Made by a program: the position numbers and the translations under genes. Positions 8,447 to 21,807 of a stretch of DNA of 59,576 nucleotides are shown piece after piece; position 1 is the stretch's first letter; each line of letters begins with the position of its first letter. Below the pieces are notes generated by a model. The model was not told the origin of the DNA. It made no database searches and saw only the letters and a program-made list of their open reading frames with translations. The DNA comes from Staphylococcus petrasii (GTDB lineage Bacteria > Bacillota > Bacilli > Staphylococcales > Staphylococcaceae), in contig NZ_PPRC01000020.1 of the NCBI RefSeq assembly GCF_002902565.1, positions 1 to 59,576 of the forward strand. The letters are read 5' to 3'.

Positions 8447-9514
8447 CTAGTGGAATGGACATTTCATCGATTGTTTCTCTTTGTAATGGAAGTTAGGGTC
8501 TTTCATTTCATTGTGATAACCATGATGATAATTCGCTGTTAACGTTGGTGAAAGTGGAGGTGCTAACCAAGACCATTTACCAGTCACTTCACGTTGTGCT
8601 GCATGCTCTTTCTGTTCAAATAATTCAAATTGCTTTGATGCAGTCAAATGATCAACGATAGATACACCTTGAGATTTAAATGAATGATAGACAGCATAAT
8701 TTAACTCTACTAATGTTCGATCTTTATTAAATGATTTATTTTTAAGTGTATCAAATTCGAAAGCTTCTGCAACTTTTTCTAATAAATCATATCGATAGGG
8801 GTCTGTGAAATTACGTACGGCTATCTCTGTTACCATATACCAGCCATTAAATGGTGCAGTAGGGTAAGTGATACCGCCAATTTTTAAATCCATATTAGAT
8901 ATGATAGGCACACCATACCACTTTAAATTTAAATCTTTTAATTTTGGAAAATGGTCATGTTCAATATCGACTTCTTTTACTAAAGACGGTGGTAAGTTAT
9001 ACAACTTTACCGATTCGCCATGCAATTGATAAATTAATGGCAAAACATCAAAATCTGTACCTTGCCCTTGCCATCCTAAATGTTGTGCCAATTGTGTGAT
9101 GTCACGTTCAGACGGGTCGCCTTTATCTTCATAACCTGCATAACGTATAAGTTGATTGTTGTATATGCGGGGTGCCTTTTCAGAAGAGAAAATAGTAATA
9201 TAAGGCTTGATCTTACCGTCGTTCGTTGCTTCGTCTAAATGCGTATTAATCGCTTCGATGAAATCTGCTTCAGTCGTCACGTCTCGAGCGTCTTTCACGT
9301 AAAGTGAATCCCAAAATAGACGACCGATACAGCGATTAGAGTTTCGCCATGCCATTTTTGCCCCGTAACTTAACTCCTCATAAGTATGCGTATAGGTACC
9401 AGTTTGTGCGATTTCTTCTTTGATTTCATTGATTCTTTCTTCTGTTTTATTCGTTGGATATGCTAATTCGGAATACATGGTTTGTATAAATGACTTTGCT
9501 TCTTCAAATATCAT
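8447..9514 (-). CDS. nos: Bacterial nitric oxide synthase, oxygenase domain
   Basis: This 355-residue oxygenase makes NO and citrulline from arginine. It has no reductase domain, so it must borrow electrons from other flavoproteins. Cys62 in [12 protein letters not shown] is the haem thiolate ligand. The substrate-site region [13 protein letters not shown] supplies the arginine-binding Glu, and [10 protein letters not shown] near the C terminus belongs to the pterin/haem pocket. The ATG has GAGGTG upstream. In S. aureus the enzyme protects against oxidative stress and supports respiration; the same role is inferred here. Confidence 0.97.
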   Translation of the reverse strand: MIFEEAKSFIQTMYSELAYPTNKTEERINEIKEEIAQTGTYTHTYEELSYGAKMAWRNSNRCIGRLFWDSLYVKDARDVTTEADFIEAINTHLDEATNDGKIKPYITIFSSEKAPRIYNNQLIRYAGYEDKGDPSERDITQLAQHLGWQGQGTDFDVLPLIYQLHGESVKLYNLPPSLVKEVDIEHDHFPKLKDLNLKWYGVPIISNMDLKIGGITYPTAPFNGWYMVTEIAVRNFTDPYRYDLLEKVAEAFEFDTLKNKSFNKDRTLVELNYAVYHSFKSQGVSIVDHLTASKQFELFEQKEHAAQREVTGKWSWLAPPLSPTLTANYHHGYHNEMKDPNFHYKEKQSMKCPFH

Positions 9515-9695
9515 ATGAACACCTCAATAAGTATTATAATCTAGGCAACTAATGAACACATTCAAATATATTTTTTGTCACGAATTTGTCAGATAACTTT
9601 ATTTTTATTTTTAAAAAAGGGTAAATGTTGAGAGAATACTCACAATTCACTTATTGTGATAAAATATACAAAAAGGATCGTTAGGAGAGATTAAG

Positions 9696-11165
9696 GTGTA
9701 TCGTTACGAAGATGATAGTTTAATGCTACATAATGATTTATACCAAATTAATATGGCCGAAAGTTACTGGAATGATGGCATTCATGAACGTAACGCTGTA
9801 TTTGATTTGTATTTTAGAAGTATGCCATTTGAAAGTGGTTACGCTGTGTTTAATGGATTAAAACGAGTAATTCAATTTATTGAGAATTTCCACTTCAGTG
9901 ATTCAGATATTGAATACTTACAATCTATTGGATATCAAAATGATTTCCTATCTTATTTAAAGAATCTTAAATTTACAGGTAATATTCGTGCTATGCAAGA
10001 AGGGGAATTATGCTTTGGGAATGAACCATTATTACGCGTCGAAGCGCCTCTTATTCAAGCACAACTGATTGAAACGGTATTATTAAATATTATTAATTTC
10101 CATATATTAATAGCTACAAAAGCGAGCCGTATCCGCCAAGTAGCGCCGAATGATACGTTGATGGAATTTGGAACAAGACGTGCTCAAGAACTTGATGCAG
10201 CAGTTTGGGGCGCACGTGCAGCTTATATAGGTGGGTTCGATTCAACAAGTAACGTTCGTGCTGGTAAATTATTTGGTCTTCCAGTTTCTGGAACACACGC
10301 GCATGCGTTAGTACAAACATACGGTGATGAATATAAAGCATTCAACATTTATGCTGAACGTCATAAAGATTGTGTCTTTTTAGTAGATACGTTCCATACC
10401 TTGAAATCAGGTGTTCCAAACGCTATCAAAGTAGCTAAAGAATTAGGCGATAAAATTAATTTCGTTGGTATTCGTTTAGATTCAGGCGATATTGCTTATT
10501 TATCAAAAGAAGCACGACGTATGTTAGATGAAGCGGGCTTCACTAATGCGAAGATTATCGCTTCTAATGATTTAGATGAACAAACGATAATGAACTTGAA
10601 ATCTCAAGGCGCTAAAGTGGACTCATGGGGTGTAGGTACGAAATTAATTACCGGCTATGATCAACCAGCGCTAGGTGCGGTATACAAATTAGTAGCGATT
10701 GAAGATGAAAACGGAGAATATATTGACCGTATTAAACTATCTAATAACGCTGAAAAGGTTACAACACCTGGTAAGAAAAAAGTTTATAGAATTATTAACA
10801 CAAAAACTGGTAAAGCAGAAGGTGACTACATCACGTTAGAACATGAAAATCCTAATAATGAAAAACCTTTAAAAATGTTCCATCCAGTTCACACATATAA
10901 AATGAAACACATTAAGCATTTCGAAGCCATTGACTTACATCACTCTATTTTTGAAAATGGTCAACTCGTTTATGATTTACCAAGTGAAAAAGAAGCACAA
11001 GATTATTTAAAACAATCACTTTCTAAATTATGGGATGAAAATAAACGTTACTTAAACCCTCAAGAGTATCCAGTAGACTTAAGTACAGCATGTTGGGATA
11101 ATAAACATAAACGTATTTTTGAAGTCGCAGAGCATGTAAAAGAAATGGAGGAAGACAATGACTAA
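9696..11165 (+). CDS. pncB: Nicotinate phosphoribosyltransferase
   Basis: The enzyme joins nicotinate and PRPP to give nicotinate mononucleotide, the entry to NAD salvage. The 489-residue sequence shows [14 protein letters not shown], the conserved [20 protein letters not shown] and GIRLDSGD (PRPP/phosphate site). Translation starts at a GTG with AGGAGAG just upstream. Its stop overlaps the nadE start by 8 bases, which implies translational coupling and a shared operon. Confidence 0.96.
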   Translation: MYRYEDDSLMLHNDLYQINMAESYWNDGIHERNAVFDLYFRSMPFESGYAVFNGLKRVIQFIENFHFSDSDIEYLQSIGYQNDFLSYLKNLKFTGNIRAMQEGELCFGNEPLLRVEAPLIQAQLIETVLLNIINFHILIATKASRIRQVAPNDTLMEFGTRRAQELDAAVWGARAAYIGGFDSTSNVRAGKLFGLPVSGTHAHALVQTYGDEYKAFNIYAERHKDCVFLVDTFHTLKSGVPNAIKVAKELGDKINFVGIRLDSGDIAYLSKEARRMLDEAGFTNAKIIASNDLDEQTIMNLKSQGAKVDSWGVGTKLITGYDQPALGAVYKLVAIEDENGEYIDRIKLSNNAEKVTTPGKKKVYRIINTKTGKAEGDYITLEHENPNNEKPLKMFHPVHTYKMKHIKHFEAIDLHHSIFENGQLVYDLPSEKEAQDYLKQSLSKLWDENKRYLNPQEYPVDLSTACWDNKHKRIFEVAEHVKEMEEDND

Positions 11166-11979
11166 ATTACAAGATATCGTAGTGAAAGAAATGAAAGTGA
11201 AAAAACAGATTGATAGTGAAAAAGAAGTTCATGAAATTATTCATTTTATTAAAGAATATGTTCAATCTCATGCTTTTATTAAATCACTCGTGTTAGGTAT
11301 TTCAGGTGGTCAAGACTCTACATTAACAGGTAAACTTGCTCAACTTGCTGTAGAAGAACTACGTAAAGAAGGACGAGAATGCCAATTTATCGCAGTGAAA
11401 TTACCATATGGTATACAAAAAGATGCTGATGAGGTAGAAGATGCGCTCAAATTTATTCAACCAGATGAAACAATTACAGTTAATATTAAGCCTGCGGTAG
11501 ACCAAAGTGTTCAATCACTGAAAGAAGCGGGAATTGAACTAACAGATTTCCAACGTGGTAATGAAAAAGCACGTGAACGTATGAAAGTACAATTTTCAAT
11601 AGCTTCTAACCGTAGCGGTATTGTTATTGGCACAGATCACTCTGCTGAGAATATCACTGGTTTCTATACTAAATATGGCGATGGAGCTGCTGATATTGCA
11701 CCAATTTTCGGATTAAATAAGCGACAAGGTAGACAATTATTACAATATTTAAATGCGCCTAAACATTTGTATGAAAAAGTGCCAACAGCGGATTTAGAAG
11801 ATGATAAACCGCAATTGCCTGATGAAGAAGCACTTGGCGTTACTTATGATCAAATTGATGATTATTTAGAAGGTAAAGAAGTGCCAAGTGAGGCACGCGA
11901 AACGATTGAAAAGCATTACGTTCGCAATGCGCATAAACGTGAGTTGGCTTATACACGTTATACTTGGCCAAAGAATTAA
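11158..11979 (+). CDS. nadE: NAD(+) synthetase, ammonia-dependent
   Basis: NadE carries out the last step of NAD synthesis, amidating deamido-NAD with ATP and ammonia. The ATP-pyrophosphatase loop is [11 protein letters not shown] (about 44-54), with [19 protein letters not shown] further on as the conserved dimer/active-site segment and [17 protein letters not shown] near the C terminus. At 273 residues it lacks a glutaminase domain, so free ammonia is the donor. Start ATG overlaps the end of pncB. Confidence 0.97.
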   Translation: MTKLQDIVVKEMKVKKQIDSEKEVHEIIHFIKEYVQSHAFIKSLVLGISGGQDSTLTGKLAQLAVEELRKEGRECQFIAVKLPYGIQKDADEVEDALKFIQPDETITVNIKPAVDQSVQSLKEAGIELTDFQRGNEKARERMKVQFSIASNRSGIVIGTDHSAENITGFYTKYGDGAADIAPIFGLNKRQGRQLLQYLNAPKHLYEKVPTADLEDDKPQLPDEEALGVTYDQIDDYLEGKEVPSEARETIEKHYVRNAHKRELAYTRYTWPKN

Positions 11980-12056
11980 ATTCGAATGACAACGGTTTTC
12001 TTGCAGTCTTTAATCTTTAAATTATTTTTTAATCACTATTCTATAAAGATTTTTTA

Positions 12057-12085
12057 GTGACAAATTAAATATTCACTGATAAAAT
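12057..12085 (+). promoter_or_regulatory. Promoter with overlapping inverted repeat, upstream of yebE-like gene
   Basis: GTGACA (12057-12062) and TAAAAT (12080-12085) are 17 bases apart. The same stretch contains an inverted repeat, TTAGTGA-N12-TCACTGA, that overlaps the -35 and reaches the -10, so it could be an operator. No known regulator is recognised from this sequence. Confidence 0.45.
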
Positions 12086-12126
12086 AATTTCGATTTCAGT
12101 TATACAAGGAAGAAATGGGGATTAAC

Positions 12127-12732
12127 ATGTCAGTGATAACATCAAATCCATGGTCCATGGTTATAGCGATATTCATCATCAATGTGTTTTACGTAACGTT
12201 TTTAACAATGCGTACGATCTTAACATTAAAAGGTTATCGTTATATGGCAGCAGCAGTGAGTTTCCTTGAAGTATTAATATATGTGGTTGGTCTTGGGCTA
12301 GTAATGTCTAGTCTTGATCAAATACAGAATATCTTTGCATATGCTTTCGGTTTCTCAATAGGAATCATTGTAGGTATGAAGATTGAAGAGAAACTTGCCT
12401 TAGGATATACAGTCGTCAATGTAACTTCAGCAGAATACGAATTAGATTTACCTAATGAATTAAGAAATTTAGGTTATGGTGTTACTCACTATGAAGCACA
12501 TGGTAGAGATGGTAGCCGAATGGTTATGCAAATTTTAACACCACGTCGTTTTGAACGTAAATTAATGGAAACAGTTCGTAACTTAGATGAAAAAGCATTC
12601 ATCATTGCTTATGAACCAAGAGCAATTCATGGTGGATTCTGGACGAAAGGCGTACGTACACGTAAAGTTAAAGCATATGAAGTAGAAGAAATAGAAAGCG
12701 TTGTGGAACACAGTGAAGTTCAGAGTAAATGA
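12127..12732 (+). CDS. DUF2179/UPF0316 membrane protein (YebE-like)
   Basis: The 201-residue protein has three hydrophobic segments in its first 90 residues ([51 protein letters not shown]) followed by a soluble DUF2179 domain with [20 protein letters not shown] place the start at ATG 12127 because GGGGA precedes it and the family starts at this point; the ATG at 12115 is very close to its own purine-rich stretch. Role is unknown. It overlaps the next gene, as YebE and YebG are neighbours in Bacillus. Confidence 0.8.
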   Translation: MSVITSNPWSMVIAIFIINVFYVTFLTMRTILTLKGYRYMAAAVSFLEVLIYVVGLGLVMSSLDQIQNIFAYAFGFSIGIIVGMKIEEKLALGYTVVNVTSAEYELDLPNELRNLGYGVTHYEAHGRDGSRMVMQILTPRRFERKLMETVRNLDEKAFIIAYEPRAIHGGFWTKGVRTRKVKAYEVEEIESVVEHSEVQSK

Positions 12733-12892
12733 GAACGAAACGATTGCTGATTGTTTAGCACGTATGCGTGAAGAAGGCTATATGCCAGTCCGTCGCATTG
12801 AAAAACCAGTTTATACAGAAGATAAAAATGGTAATGTAGAAGTTTTACGACAAGACATTCAATTTGTAGGTAAGAAAATCGAAAATGATTAA
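12713..12892 (+). CDS. NETI-motif small protein (YebG-like)
   Basis: This 59-residue protein begins at GTG 12713 (reading [11 protein letters not shown]...), inside the end of the upstream gene by 20 bases; a TTG at 12701 is the alternative. It contains the NETI motif that names the family, then [20 protein letters not shown]. No strong ribosome binding site is visible, so translation is probably coupled to the upstream gene. Function is unknown. In Bacillus the homologous pair sits just before the purine genes; here purB follows. Confidence 0.75.
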   Translation: MKFRVNENETIADCLARMREEGYMPVRRIEKPVYTEDKNGNVEVLRQDIQFVGKKIEND

Positions 12893-12915
12893 TTGAATAG
12901 AAAGATTTAAAAGAG

Positions 12916-12965
12916 AAATCTAAGTGCAATTTATAAATATTGATAGCACTTAGGTTTCTTTTTTT
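12916..12965 (+). terminator. Terminator after the YebE/NETI gene pair
   Basis: AAATCTAAGTGC (12916-12927) pairs with GCACTTAGGTTT (12946-12957) and is followed by CTTTTTTT. Confidence 0.85.
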
Positions 12966-13026
12966 ATTGGAGACATCAGTGTCTATTTTCTAAATAATCT
13001 ATTATACTTATTATATAGAAAAAAGG

Positions 13027-13094
13027 TTTACACTTTTTAAATAGAATCTGTTAAACTAAAAACAAGTACTTAAACACGAACTATTAACGTGTTT
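13027..13094 (+). promoter_or_regulatory. purB promoter region with possible PurR box and small hairpin
   Basis: TTTACA (13027) with TTAAAC (13051) 18 bases later is a plausible but weak promoter. AAACACGAACTAT (13072-13084) matches the Bacillus PurR-box consensus (A-W-W-W-CCGAAC-W-W-T) at 11 of 13 positions. The same bases form a hairpin AAACACG/CGTGTTT followed by T, which could act as a weak attenuator. No good second box in inverted orientation is seen, so the PurR call is tentative. Confidence 0.35.
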
Positions 13095-13136
13095 TTATAA
13101 TTAATGTACAGTTTTTGTGATGAATCTAATACATAG

Positions 13137-14447
<1,311 letters not shown>

Positions 14448-14542
14448 ACCTATACTCTTTTTTCAATAAAATGACTACACTTTAATTATTTAATGCGTTA
14501 AAATAAATGTATATTGAAATTGGAATATAGGGGTTGTTTGTG

Positions 14543-14845
14543 ATGCAAATCGAGAAACTACGCGGAGAAGCATTAGATGAATTATTTGATGCGATATTAA
14601 CACTAGAAAATAGAGAAGAATGTTATGAGTTCTTCGATGATTTATGCACAGTAAACGAAATCCAATCATTATCTCAAAGACTTCAAGTCGCTAAAATGAT
14701 TAAACAAGGTTTTACTTATGCCACAATTGAAAAAGAGTCTGGCGCTTCAACAGCTACCATTTCTAGAGTAAAACGTTCATTACAATGGGGTAATGATGCA
14801 TATACAATGATTTTAGACCGTTTAAATATTGAAACAAAAGAATAA
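14543..14845 (+). CDS. YerC/TrpR-family DNA-binding protein
   Basis: This is a 100-residue member of the YerC/YecD TrpR-related family. It has a helical N terminus (QIEKLRGEALDELFDAIL) and a helix-turn-helix near residues 57-82: MIKQGFTYATIEKESGASTATISRVKRSL. ATG 14543 is preceded by GGGG at 9-base spacing; upstream in-frame TTG (14534) has no such site. The Bacillus gene also lies near pcrB/pcrA. It probably represses or activates transcription, but its target and effector are unknown. Confidence 0.8.
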   Translation: MQIEKLRGEALDELFDAILTLENREECYEFFDDLCTVNEIQSLSQRLQVAKMIKQGFTYATIEKESGASTATISRVKRSLQWGNDAYTMILDRLNIETKE

Positions 14846-14859
14846 ATGTTATATATATC

Positions 14860-14884
14860 AGGCTGAGACTTTGTGTCTCAGCCT
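14860..14884 (+). terminator. Hairpin terminator after the YerC-like gene
   Basis: AGGCTGAGAC (14860-14869) pairs perfectly with GTCTCAGCCT (14875-14884) around a 5-base loop. The following sequence (TAATTAATG) is only moderately T-rich. The stem closely resembles the hairpin at 35129-35160. Confidence 0.7.
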
Positions 14885-14950
14885 TAATTAATGCCTTCTT
14901 GTTCAAAAATTTAAATTTTATTTTTCCTATAAAAAGCCGAGGAATCTATT

Positions 14951-14980
14951 TAGAACTCAAAGATTAAAAATGCTATAATT
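14951..14980 (+). promoter_or_regulatory. Promoter of the pcrB-pcrA-ligA-camS operon
   Basis: TATAAT (14975-14980) is preceded by TGC, an extended -10 element. A weak TTAGAA lies 18 bases upstream. It is about 30 bases from the pcrB start. Confidence 0.55.
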
Positions 14981-15012
14981 TAGTGTATGTTAAAAAAAGG
15001 AGTTATGGATAT

Positions 15013-15708
15013 ATGTACGACATTAAAGAGTGGCAACATGTGTTTAAACTTGATCCCGCAAAGGATATTAGTGACAAGGATTTAGAAGCACTTTGTATGT
15101 CTGAAACTGATGCAATAATGATTGGTGGTACAGATGATATCACTGAGGATAATGTCATTCATTTAATGAGTAGAGTGAGACGATATCCATTACCATTAGT
15201 GCTTGAAATTTCAAATTTAGAAAGTATTATGCCTGGCTTCGATTTTTACTTTGTACCAACTGTATTGAACAGTAAAGATACTAAGTATCACAATGGCATT
15301 TTACATAAAGCGTTAAAAGAATATGGTCATATGATTAATTTCGATGAAGTCATATTTGAAGGTTACTTGGTGCTTAATGCAGAAAGCAAAGTAGCACAAG
15401 TGACACAGTCAGAGACAGAGTTAACTACAGAAGATATTGAAGCATATGCACAAATGGTAAATGATATGTACAAATTACCAGTTATGTATATTGAATATAG
15501 TGGTACATATGGAGATGTTGAACAAGTGAAAGCAGCATCTCAAATGTTATCAACGACTCAGTTATTCTATGGTGGCGGTATTAGTTCATTAGAAGAAGCT
15601 AAGGAAATGAAAGATATTGCTGATACTATTGTAGTAGGTAATATAATTTATTCTGATATTAAAAAAGCATTAAAAACTGTAAAAATAAAAAAGGAGTCTA
15701 ATAAATGA
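15013..15708 (+). CDS. pcrB: Heptaprenylglyceryl phosphate synthase
   Basis: PcrB joins heptaprenyl diphosphate to glycerol-1-phosphate, giving an archaeal-like ether lipid head group in Gram-positive bacteria. The TIM-barrel motifs are [31 protein letters not shown] and the phosphate-binding FYGGGISS. The correct start is ATG 15013 (MYDIKEWQ, 231 residues), with AAAGGAG upstream; a more distal in-frame GTG at 14983 would put that site inside the gene. The end overlaps the pcrA start by ATGA. Confidence 0.95.
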   Translation: MYDIKEWQHVFKLDPAKDISDKDLEALCMSETDAIMIGGTDDITEDNVIHLMSRVRRYPLPLVLEISNLESIMPGFDFYFVPTVLNSKDTKYHNGILHKALKEYGHMINFDEVIFEGYLVLNAESKVAQVTQSETELTTEDIEAYAQMVNDMYKLPVMYIEYSGTYGDVEQVKAASQMLSTTQLFYGGGISSLEEAKEMKDIADTIVVGNIIYSDIKKALKTVKIKKESNK

Positions 15709-17897
15709 ATTCATTAGTAGCAAACATGAATAAAGAGCAAAGTGAAGCTGTAAGAACGACTGAAGGACCATTGCTTATTATGGCCGGCGCTGGTTCTGGT
15801 AAAACAAGAGTATTAACGCATCGAATCGCTTATTTATTAGATGAAAAAGATGTTTCTCCTTACAACATATTAGCAATCACTTTTACAAATAAAGCAGCAA
15901 AAGAAATGAAAGAGCGTGTAGAACATTTAGTAGGAGAAGAGGCACAAGTGATCTGGATGTCTACCTTCCACTCAATGTGTGTGAAGATATTAAGACGTGA
16001 TGCTGACCGTATTGGTATAGAACGTAACTTTACAATTATTGATCCTACCGATCAAAAATCTGTTATCAAAGATGTCTTGAAAAATGAAAATATTGATAGC
16101 AAGCGTTTTGAACCGCGCATGTTCATTGGCGCAATTAGTAATTTGAAAAATGAATTAAAGACACCTGAAGATGCGATGAATGAAGCAAATGATTTCCATT
16201 CACAAATGGTAGCGACAGTTTATAGTGGTTATCAACGCCAATTATCACGAAACGAAGCATTAGATTTTGATGACTTAATCATGAAGACCATTCGTTTATT
16301 TGAACGTGTGCCAGATGCATTAGAATATTATCAAAATAAATTCCAATATATTCACGTAGACGAATATCAAGATACTAACAAAGCACAATATACACTTGTT
16401 AAATTACTAGCAAGTAAATTTAAAAATCTATGTGTAGTAGGTGACTCTGACCAATCTATTTATGGTTGGCGTGGTGCCGATATCCAAAATATTTTATCTT
16501 TCGAAGAAGACTATCCTGAAGCTAAGACCATTTTCCTAGAACAAAACTACCGTTCAACTAAGACGATATTAACAGCTGCCAATGAAGTTATTAAAAATAA
16601 CACAGAACGTAAGCCTAAAGGATTATGGACAGCTAATACTGGTGGGGAAAAGATTAAATATTATGAAGCGATGACAGAGCGTGATGAAGCGGAATATGTA
16701 GTACGCGAAATCATTAAACATCGCAAATTAGGTAAAGATTATAGCGACATGGCTATTCTGTATAGAACAAATGCCCAATCTCGTGTACTAGAGGAAACAT
16801 TTATGAAATCGAATATTCCTTACACAATGGTAGGGGGTCAAAAGTTCTATGACCGTAAAGAGATTAAAGACTTATTAAGTTATTTACGCATTGTCGCTAA
16901 TAGCAATGATGACATTAGTTTACAACGTATTATTAATGTCCCTAAACGTGGTATTGGTCCATCTTCAGTTGAGAAGATTCAACGCTACGCAATGGATAAT
17001 AATATCAGTATGTTTGACGCATTAGGCGAAGTTGATTTTATTGGTCTTTCTAAAAAGGTTACACAAGAATGTATTCAATTCTATGAACTTATTCAAAACT
17101 TAATCAAAGAACAAGAGTTTCTTGAAATTAGTGAAATTGTAGATGAAATCCTTGATAAATCAGGTTATCGTCAAATGTTAGAACGTGAGCAATCGATTGA
17201 ATCACGTTCACGCTTAGAAAATATCGATGAGTTTATGTCAGTACCTAAAGACTATGAAGAGAATACACCACTTGAAGAACAATCATTGATTAACTTTTTA
17301 ACAGATTTATCATTAGTGGCAGATATTGATGAAGCGCAAATTGAAAATGGTGTGACACTAATGACAATGCACTCTGCAAAAGGTTTAGAGTTTCCAATCG
17401 TCTTCCTCATGGGTATGGAGGAATCATTATTCCCACATATTCGAGCAATTAAGAGCGATGATGAGCATGAAATGGAAGAGGAACGCCGTATCTGTTATGT
17501 AGCAATTACGCGTGCAGAAGAAGTATTATATATTACTCACGCAACATCACGTATGTTATTCGGACGTTCCCAATCAAATATGCCATCACGTTTCTTACGA
17601 GAAATACCTGAAGATTTATTAGAAAAGCCTGCGAAACAACAACGACAAGTTATTACTCCTAAATCAAAAGCGCCAGCTAAACGTGGATTTAGTAAACGTA
17701 CAACATCATCTAAAAAACAAGTATCCGCTTCAGACTGGAAAGTTGGCGATAAAGTGACGCATAAATCTTGGGGAGAGGGTATGGTAAGTAATGTAAGTGA
17801 GAAAAATGGCTCAGTCGAATTAGATATTATCTTCAAATCTGAAGGTCCTAAACGACTCTTAGCCCAATTTGCCCCAATTACTAAAAAGGAGGATTAA
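15705..17897 (+). CDS. pcrA: ATP-dependent DNA helicase PcrA
   Basis: This 730-residue superfamily 1A 3'-to-5' helicase works in DNA repair, in removing proteins from DNA and in rolling-circle plasmid replication. Helicase motifs appear in order: [10 protein letters not shown] (Walker A), [18 protein letters not shown] (Walker B), [31 protein letters not shown] and YVAITRAE. The C terminus ends in a Lys-rich linker and a Tudor-like RNA polymerase-interaction domain ([15 protein letters not shown]). It overlaps pcrB by 4 bases and is followed by ligA after 3 bases, all one operon. Confidence 0.98.
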   Translation: MNSLVANMNKEQSEAVRTTEGPLLIMAGAGSGKTRVLTHRIAYLLDEKDVSPYNILAITFTNKAAKEMKERVEHLVGEEAQVIWMSTFHSMCVKILRRDADRIGIERNFTIIDPTDQKSVIKDVLKNENIDSKRFEPRMFIGAISNLKNELKTPEDAMNEANDFHSQMVATVYSGYQRQLSRNEALDFDDLIMKTIRLFERVPDALEYYQNKFQYIHVDEYQDTNKAQYTLVKLLASKFKNLCVVGDSDQSIYGWRGADIQNILSFEEDYPEAKTIFLEQNYRSTKTILTAANEVIKNNTERKPKGLWTANTGGEKIKYYEAMTERDEAEYVVREIIKHRKLGKDYSDMAILYRTNAQSRVLEETFMKSNIPYTMVGGQKFYDRKEIKDLLSYLRIVANSNDDISLQRIINVPKRGIGPSSVEKIQRYAMDNNISMFDALGEVDFIGLSKKVTQECIQFYELIQNLIKEQEFLEISEIVDEILDKSGYRQMLEREQSIESRSRLENIDEFMSVPKDYEENTPLEEQSLINFLTDLSLVADIDEAQIENGVTLMTMHSAKGLEFPIVFLMGMEESLFPHIRAIKSDDEHEMEEERRICYVAITRAEEVLYITHATSRMLFGRSQSNMPSRFLREIPEDLLEKPAKQQRQVITPKSKAPAKRGFSKRTTSSKKQVSASDWKVGDKVTHKSWGEGMVSNVSEKNGSVELDIIFKSEGPKRLLAQFAPITKKED

Positions 17898-17900
17898 TGA

Positions 17901-19904
<2,004 letters not shown>

Positions 19905-19916
19905 AGGAGTACGGCA

Positions 19917-21125
19917 ATGAAGCGGACACTACTATTAGTTATAATTTCGCTCGTGCTATTAGCGGCATGTGGCAACGGTAATAGTAATAAAAATGATCAA
20001 TCAGTTAATAAGCAACAAGATACACAATCAAATTCAAATAATGTTAAAACAATCGCTACCGATAAAAATGTTCAAGGCGATAATTACAGAACAATCTTAC
20101 CATTTAAAGAAAGTCAAGCACGTGGTGTCTTACAAGATAATATGGCAAATAGCTATAATGGGGGAGACTTTGAACATGGCTTACTAAACCTAAGTAAAGA
20201 AGCCTTTCCTACAGATAAATACTTATATCAAGATGGTCAGTATTTAAATAAAGATACGATTAATGCTTATTTAAGTCCTAAGTATTCTAAAAAAGAAATC
20301 GATAAAATGAGTGAAAGTGAGAAAAAATCTAAAAAAGCAAATCAGAATTTAGGTTTAAACCCTTCTCATGATGGAGAAACGAAACCAGAAAAAATTGCTG
20401 ACAATTCTCCTGCCTATTTATCGAATATTTTAGAACAAGATTTCTATGATAGTAATGATACTAAAGGTTCTAACATTAAAGGTATGACAATTGGATTAGC
20501 TATGAATAGTGTATATTATTATCAAAAAGAAAAAGATGGACCAACGTATAGTAAAGACCTTGATGATAAAGAGATTGAAAAACAAGGTAAAGCGATGGCA
20601 TCTGAAATGTTAACGCGATTACGCGCTAATGATGATTTAAAAAATATTCCTATTCAATTTGCTATTTATAAACAATCAGGTCAAGATTCAATTACACCTG
20701 GTGAATTTATCGCAAATACAGTGGTAGATGATGATCAAACTAAAATCAGTAAGTGGAATAAAATTAATGAAGTATCAACATTATTACCTTCTGCGACTGC
20801 TGAGAAGTATGATGAAAACTTAAATAATAACTTCAAACAATTTAATAATAATTTGCAGTCATATTTCACTAACTTTACTCAAGCAGTAGGGAAAATCAAA
20901 TTTGTTGATAAAAAGCCACAACAATTAACGATTGATTTACCAATTGATTATTATGGTCAAGCTGAAACAATTGGCATTACGCAATATGTGACTACACAAG
21001 CTGAAAAATATTTTGACAATATTGATAGCTATGAAATTCGTATTAAAGACGGTAATAATGCGCGTGCTTTAATTACAAAAACTAAAGATGATAAAGAACC
21101 ACAAGTTCATATTTATGATAATTAA
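19917..21125 (+). CDS. camS: CamS family lipoprotein
   Basis: The 402-residue protein begins with a lipoprotein signal (MKRTLLLVIISLVLLAAC), so Cys18 is lipidated and the mature protein is anchored outside the membrane. The rest matches the CamS/YerH family: DKNVQGDNYRT, SQARGVLQDNMANSYNGGDF and YYGQAETIGITQYV. In S. aureus the seven residues before the Cys are AIFILAA, released as the staph-cAM373 sex-pheromone peptide. Here they are SLVLLAA. It is the last gene of the pcrBA-ligA operon. Its cellular role beyond the pheromone is unknown. Confidence 0.92.
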   Translation: MKRTLLLVIISLVLLAACGNGNSNKNDQSVNKQQDTQSNSNNVKTIATDKNVQGDNYRTILPFKESQARGVLQDNMANSYNGGDFEHGLLNLSKEAFPTDKYLYQDGQYLNKDTINAYLSPKYSKKEIDKMSESEKKSKKANQNLGLNPSHDGETKPEKIADNSPAYLSNILEQDFYDSNDTKGSNIKGMTIGLAMNSVYYYQKEKDGPTYSKDLDDKEIEKQGKAMASEMLTRLRANDDLKNIPIQFAIYKQSGQDSITPGEFIANTVVDDDQTKISKWNKINEVSTLLPSATAEKYDENLNNNFKQFNNNLQSYFTNFTQAVGKIKFVDKKPQQLTIDLPIDYYGQAETIGITQYVTTQAEKYFDNIDSYEIRIKDGNNARALITKTKDDKEPQVHIYDN

Positions 21126-21157
21126 TGAAGTAAGTTTAGAAAATTATTCATAAAAAT

Positions 21158-21201
21158 AGCCAGTAAATGAATTTATAAAACCCATTTACTGGCTTCTTTA
21201 T
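21158..21201 (+). terminator. Terminator of the pcrB-pcrA-ligA-camS operon
   Basis: AGCCAGTAAATG (21158-21169) pairs with CATTTACTGGCT (21183-21194) and is followed by a T-rich tail. Confidence 0.88.
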
Positions 21202-21204
21202 TTA

Positions 21205-21725
21205 CAATACTTTGTTTTGTCGACTCGCTTGTCTATGGGATTGGATCGAGCCGTAGTCTTGTAAAGCAGTTCTTAAATGGATTGTCATTGCACTTTAGTT
21301 GAGATGCTTGCCTAGGGGGCTGGGTCGAGCCTTGGTCTTGTAAAGTAGTTCTTAGATGAATGTTACTCATTTTGTTGCGACGCTTTCTTGCGGGAAAGGC
21401 TTAAGCTTGTAGAATTATAAAGGCGTTCTTAGATAGATGTTCACTCACTTAAGTTGCTAAGCTTTCCAGGGGTGCCGTCTCAGCCTGTAGTCTTCGACTG
21501 GCACTGCTCCCCTAGGAGTCTACACAACTACGTTTCGTTATCTATCTTAGAACGCCTTACGCAAGTACACGGGCACTTGTGTTCAATATAAAAAAATGCC
21601 AAGAGTCGCGCAACGCCATTCGTTATTCATCTTAGAACTACTTACGTTCATCATTAAACGTAAACCTCTCAGGTGTCACACAACGTCATTCGTAGTTCAT
21701 CTTTAGAATTTCTTACATTATTAAT
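21205..21725. repeat. Composite repeat locus: three direct ~78-bp units and three inverted units
   Basis: In this gene-free block (camS to putP, about 750 bases) three direct units start near 21262, 21341 and 21418, each beginning TAAAG(C/T/G)(A/C)GTTCTTA(A/G)AT, with a spacing of 77-79 bases. Three inverted units follow, with (T/C)ATC(T)TTAGAA cores near 21544, 21629 and 21699, in the opposite orientation. The third direct unit pairs with the first inverted unit around a GC-rich centre (GGGGTGCCG.../...GGCACTGCTCCCC), so the RNA or single strand could form a large hairpin. No convincing ORF lies inside. Confidence 0.75.
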
Positions 21726-21756
21726 ATGTAATTTTAAATATGCATACTTTAAAAAT

Positions 21757-21807
21757 AAGGTACTTTCGTATAATTTAATGAGAATCATTAAACTAACTAA
21801 GTACCTT
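21757..21807. promoter_or_regulatory. Fur-box-like 19-bp palindrome inside a larger inverted repeat
   Basis: TTTAATGAGAATCATTAAA (21774-21792) is a perfect palindrome around GAA and matches the classical Fur-box consensus at about 14 of 19 positions. It is nested in a further inverted repeat, AAGGTACTT (21757-21765) and AAGTACCTT (21799-21807). No credible gene starts next to it on either strand. The region between it and putP holds nothing else I can support. Confidence 0.45.

Noticed and set aside
9515..9695. Short inverted repeat (CACAA...TTGTG) before pncB considered as an NAD-responsive operator
   Set aside because: Only five bases per arm in AT-rich DNA, and no known NiaR or NrtR site resembles it; support is too weak.
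21205..21725. Repeats at 21.2-21.7 kb considered as a CRISPR array
   Set aside because: Units are about 78 bp, imperfect, and half are inverted. There are no short identical repeats with equal unique spacers and no cas genes nearby.
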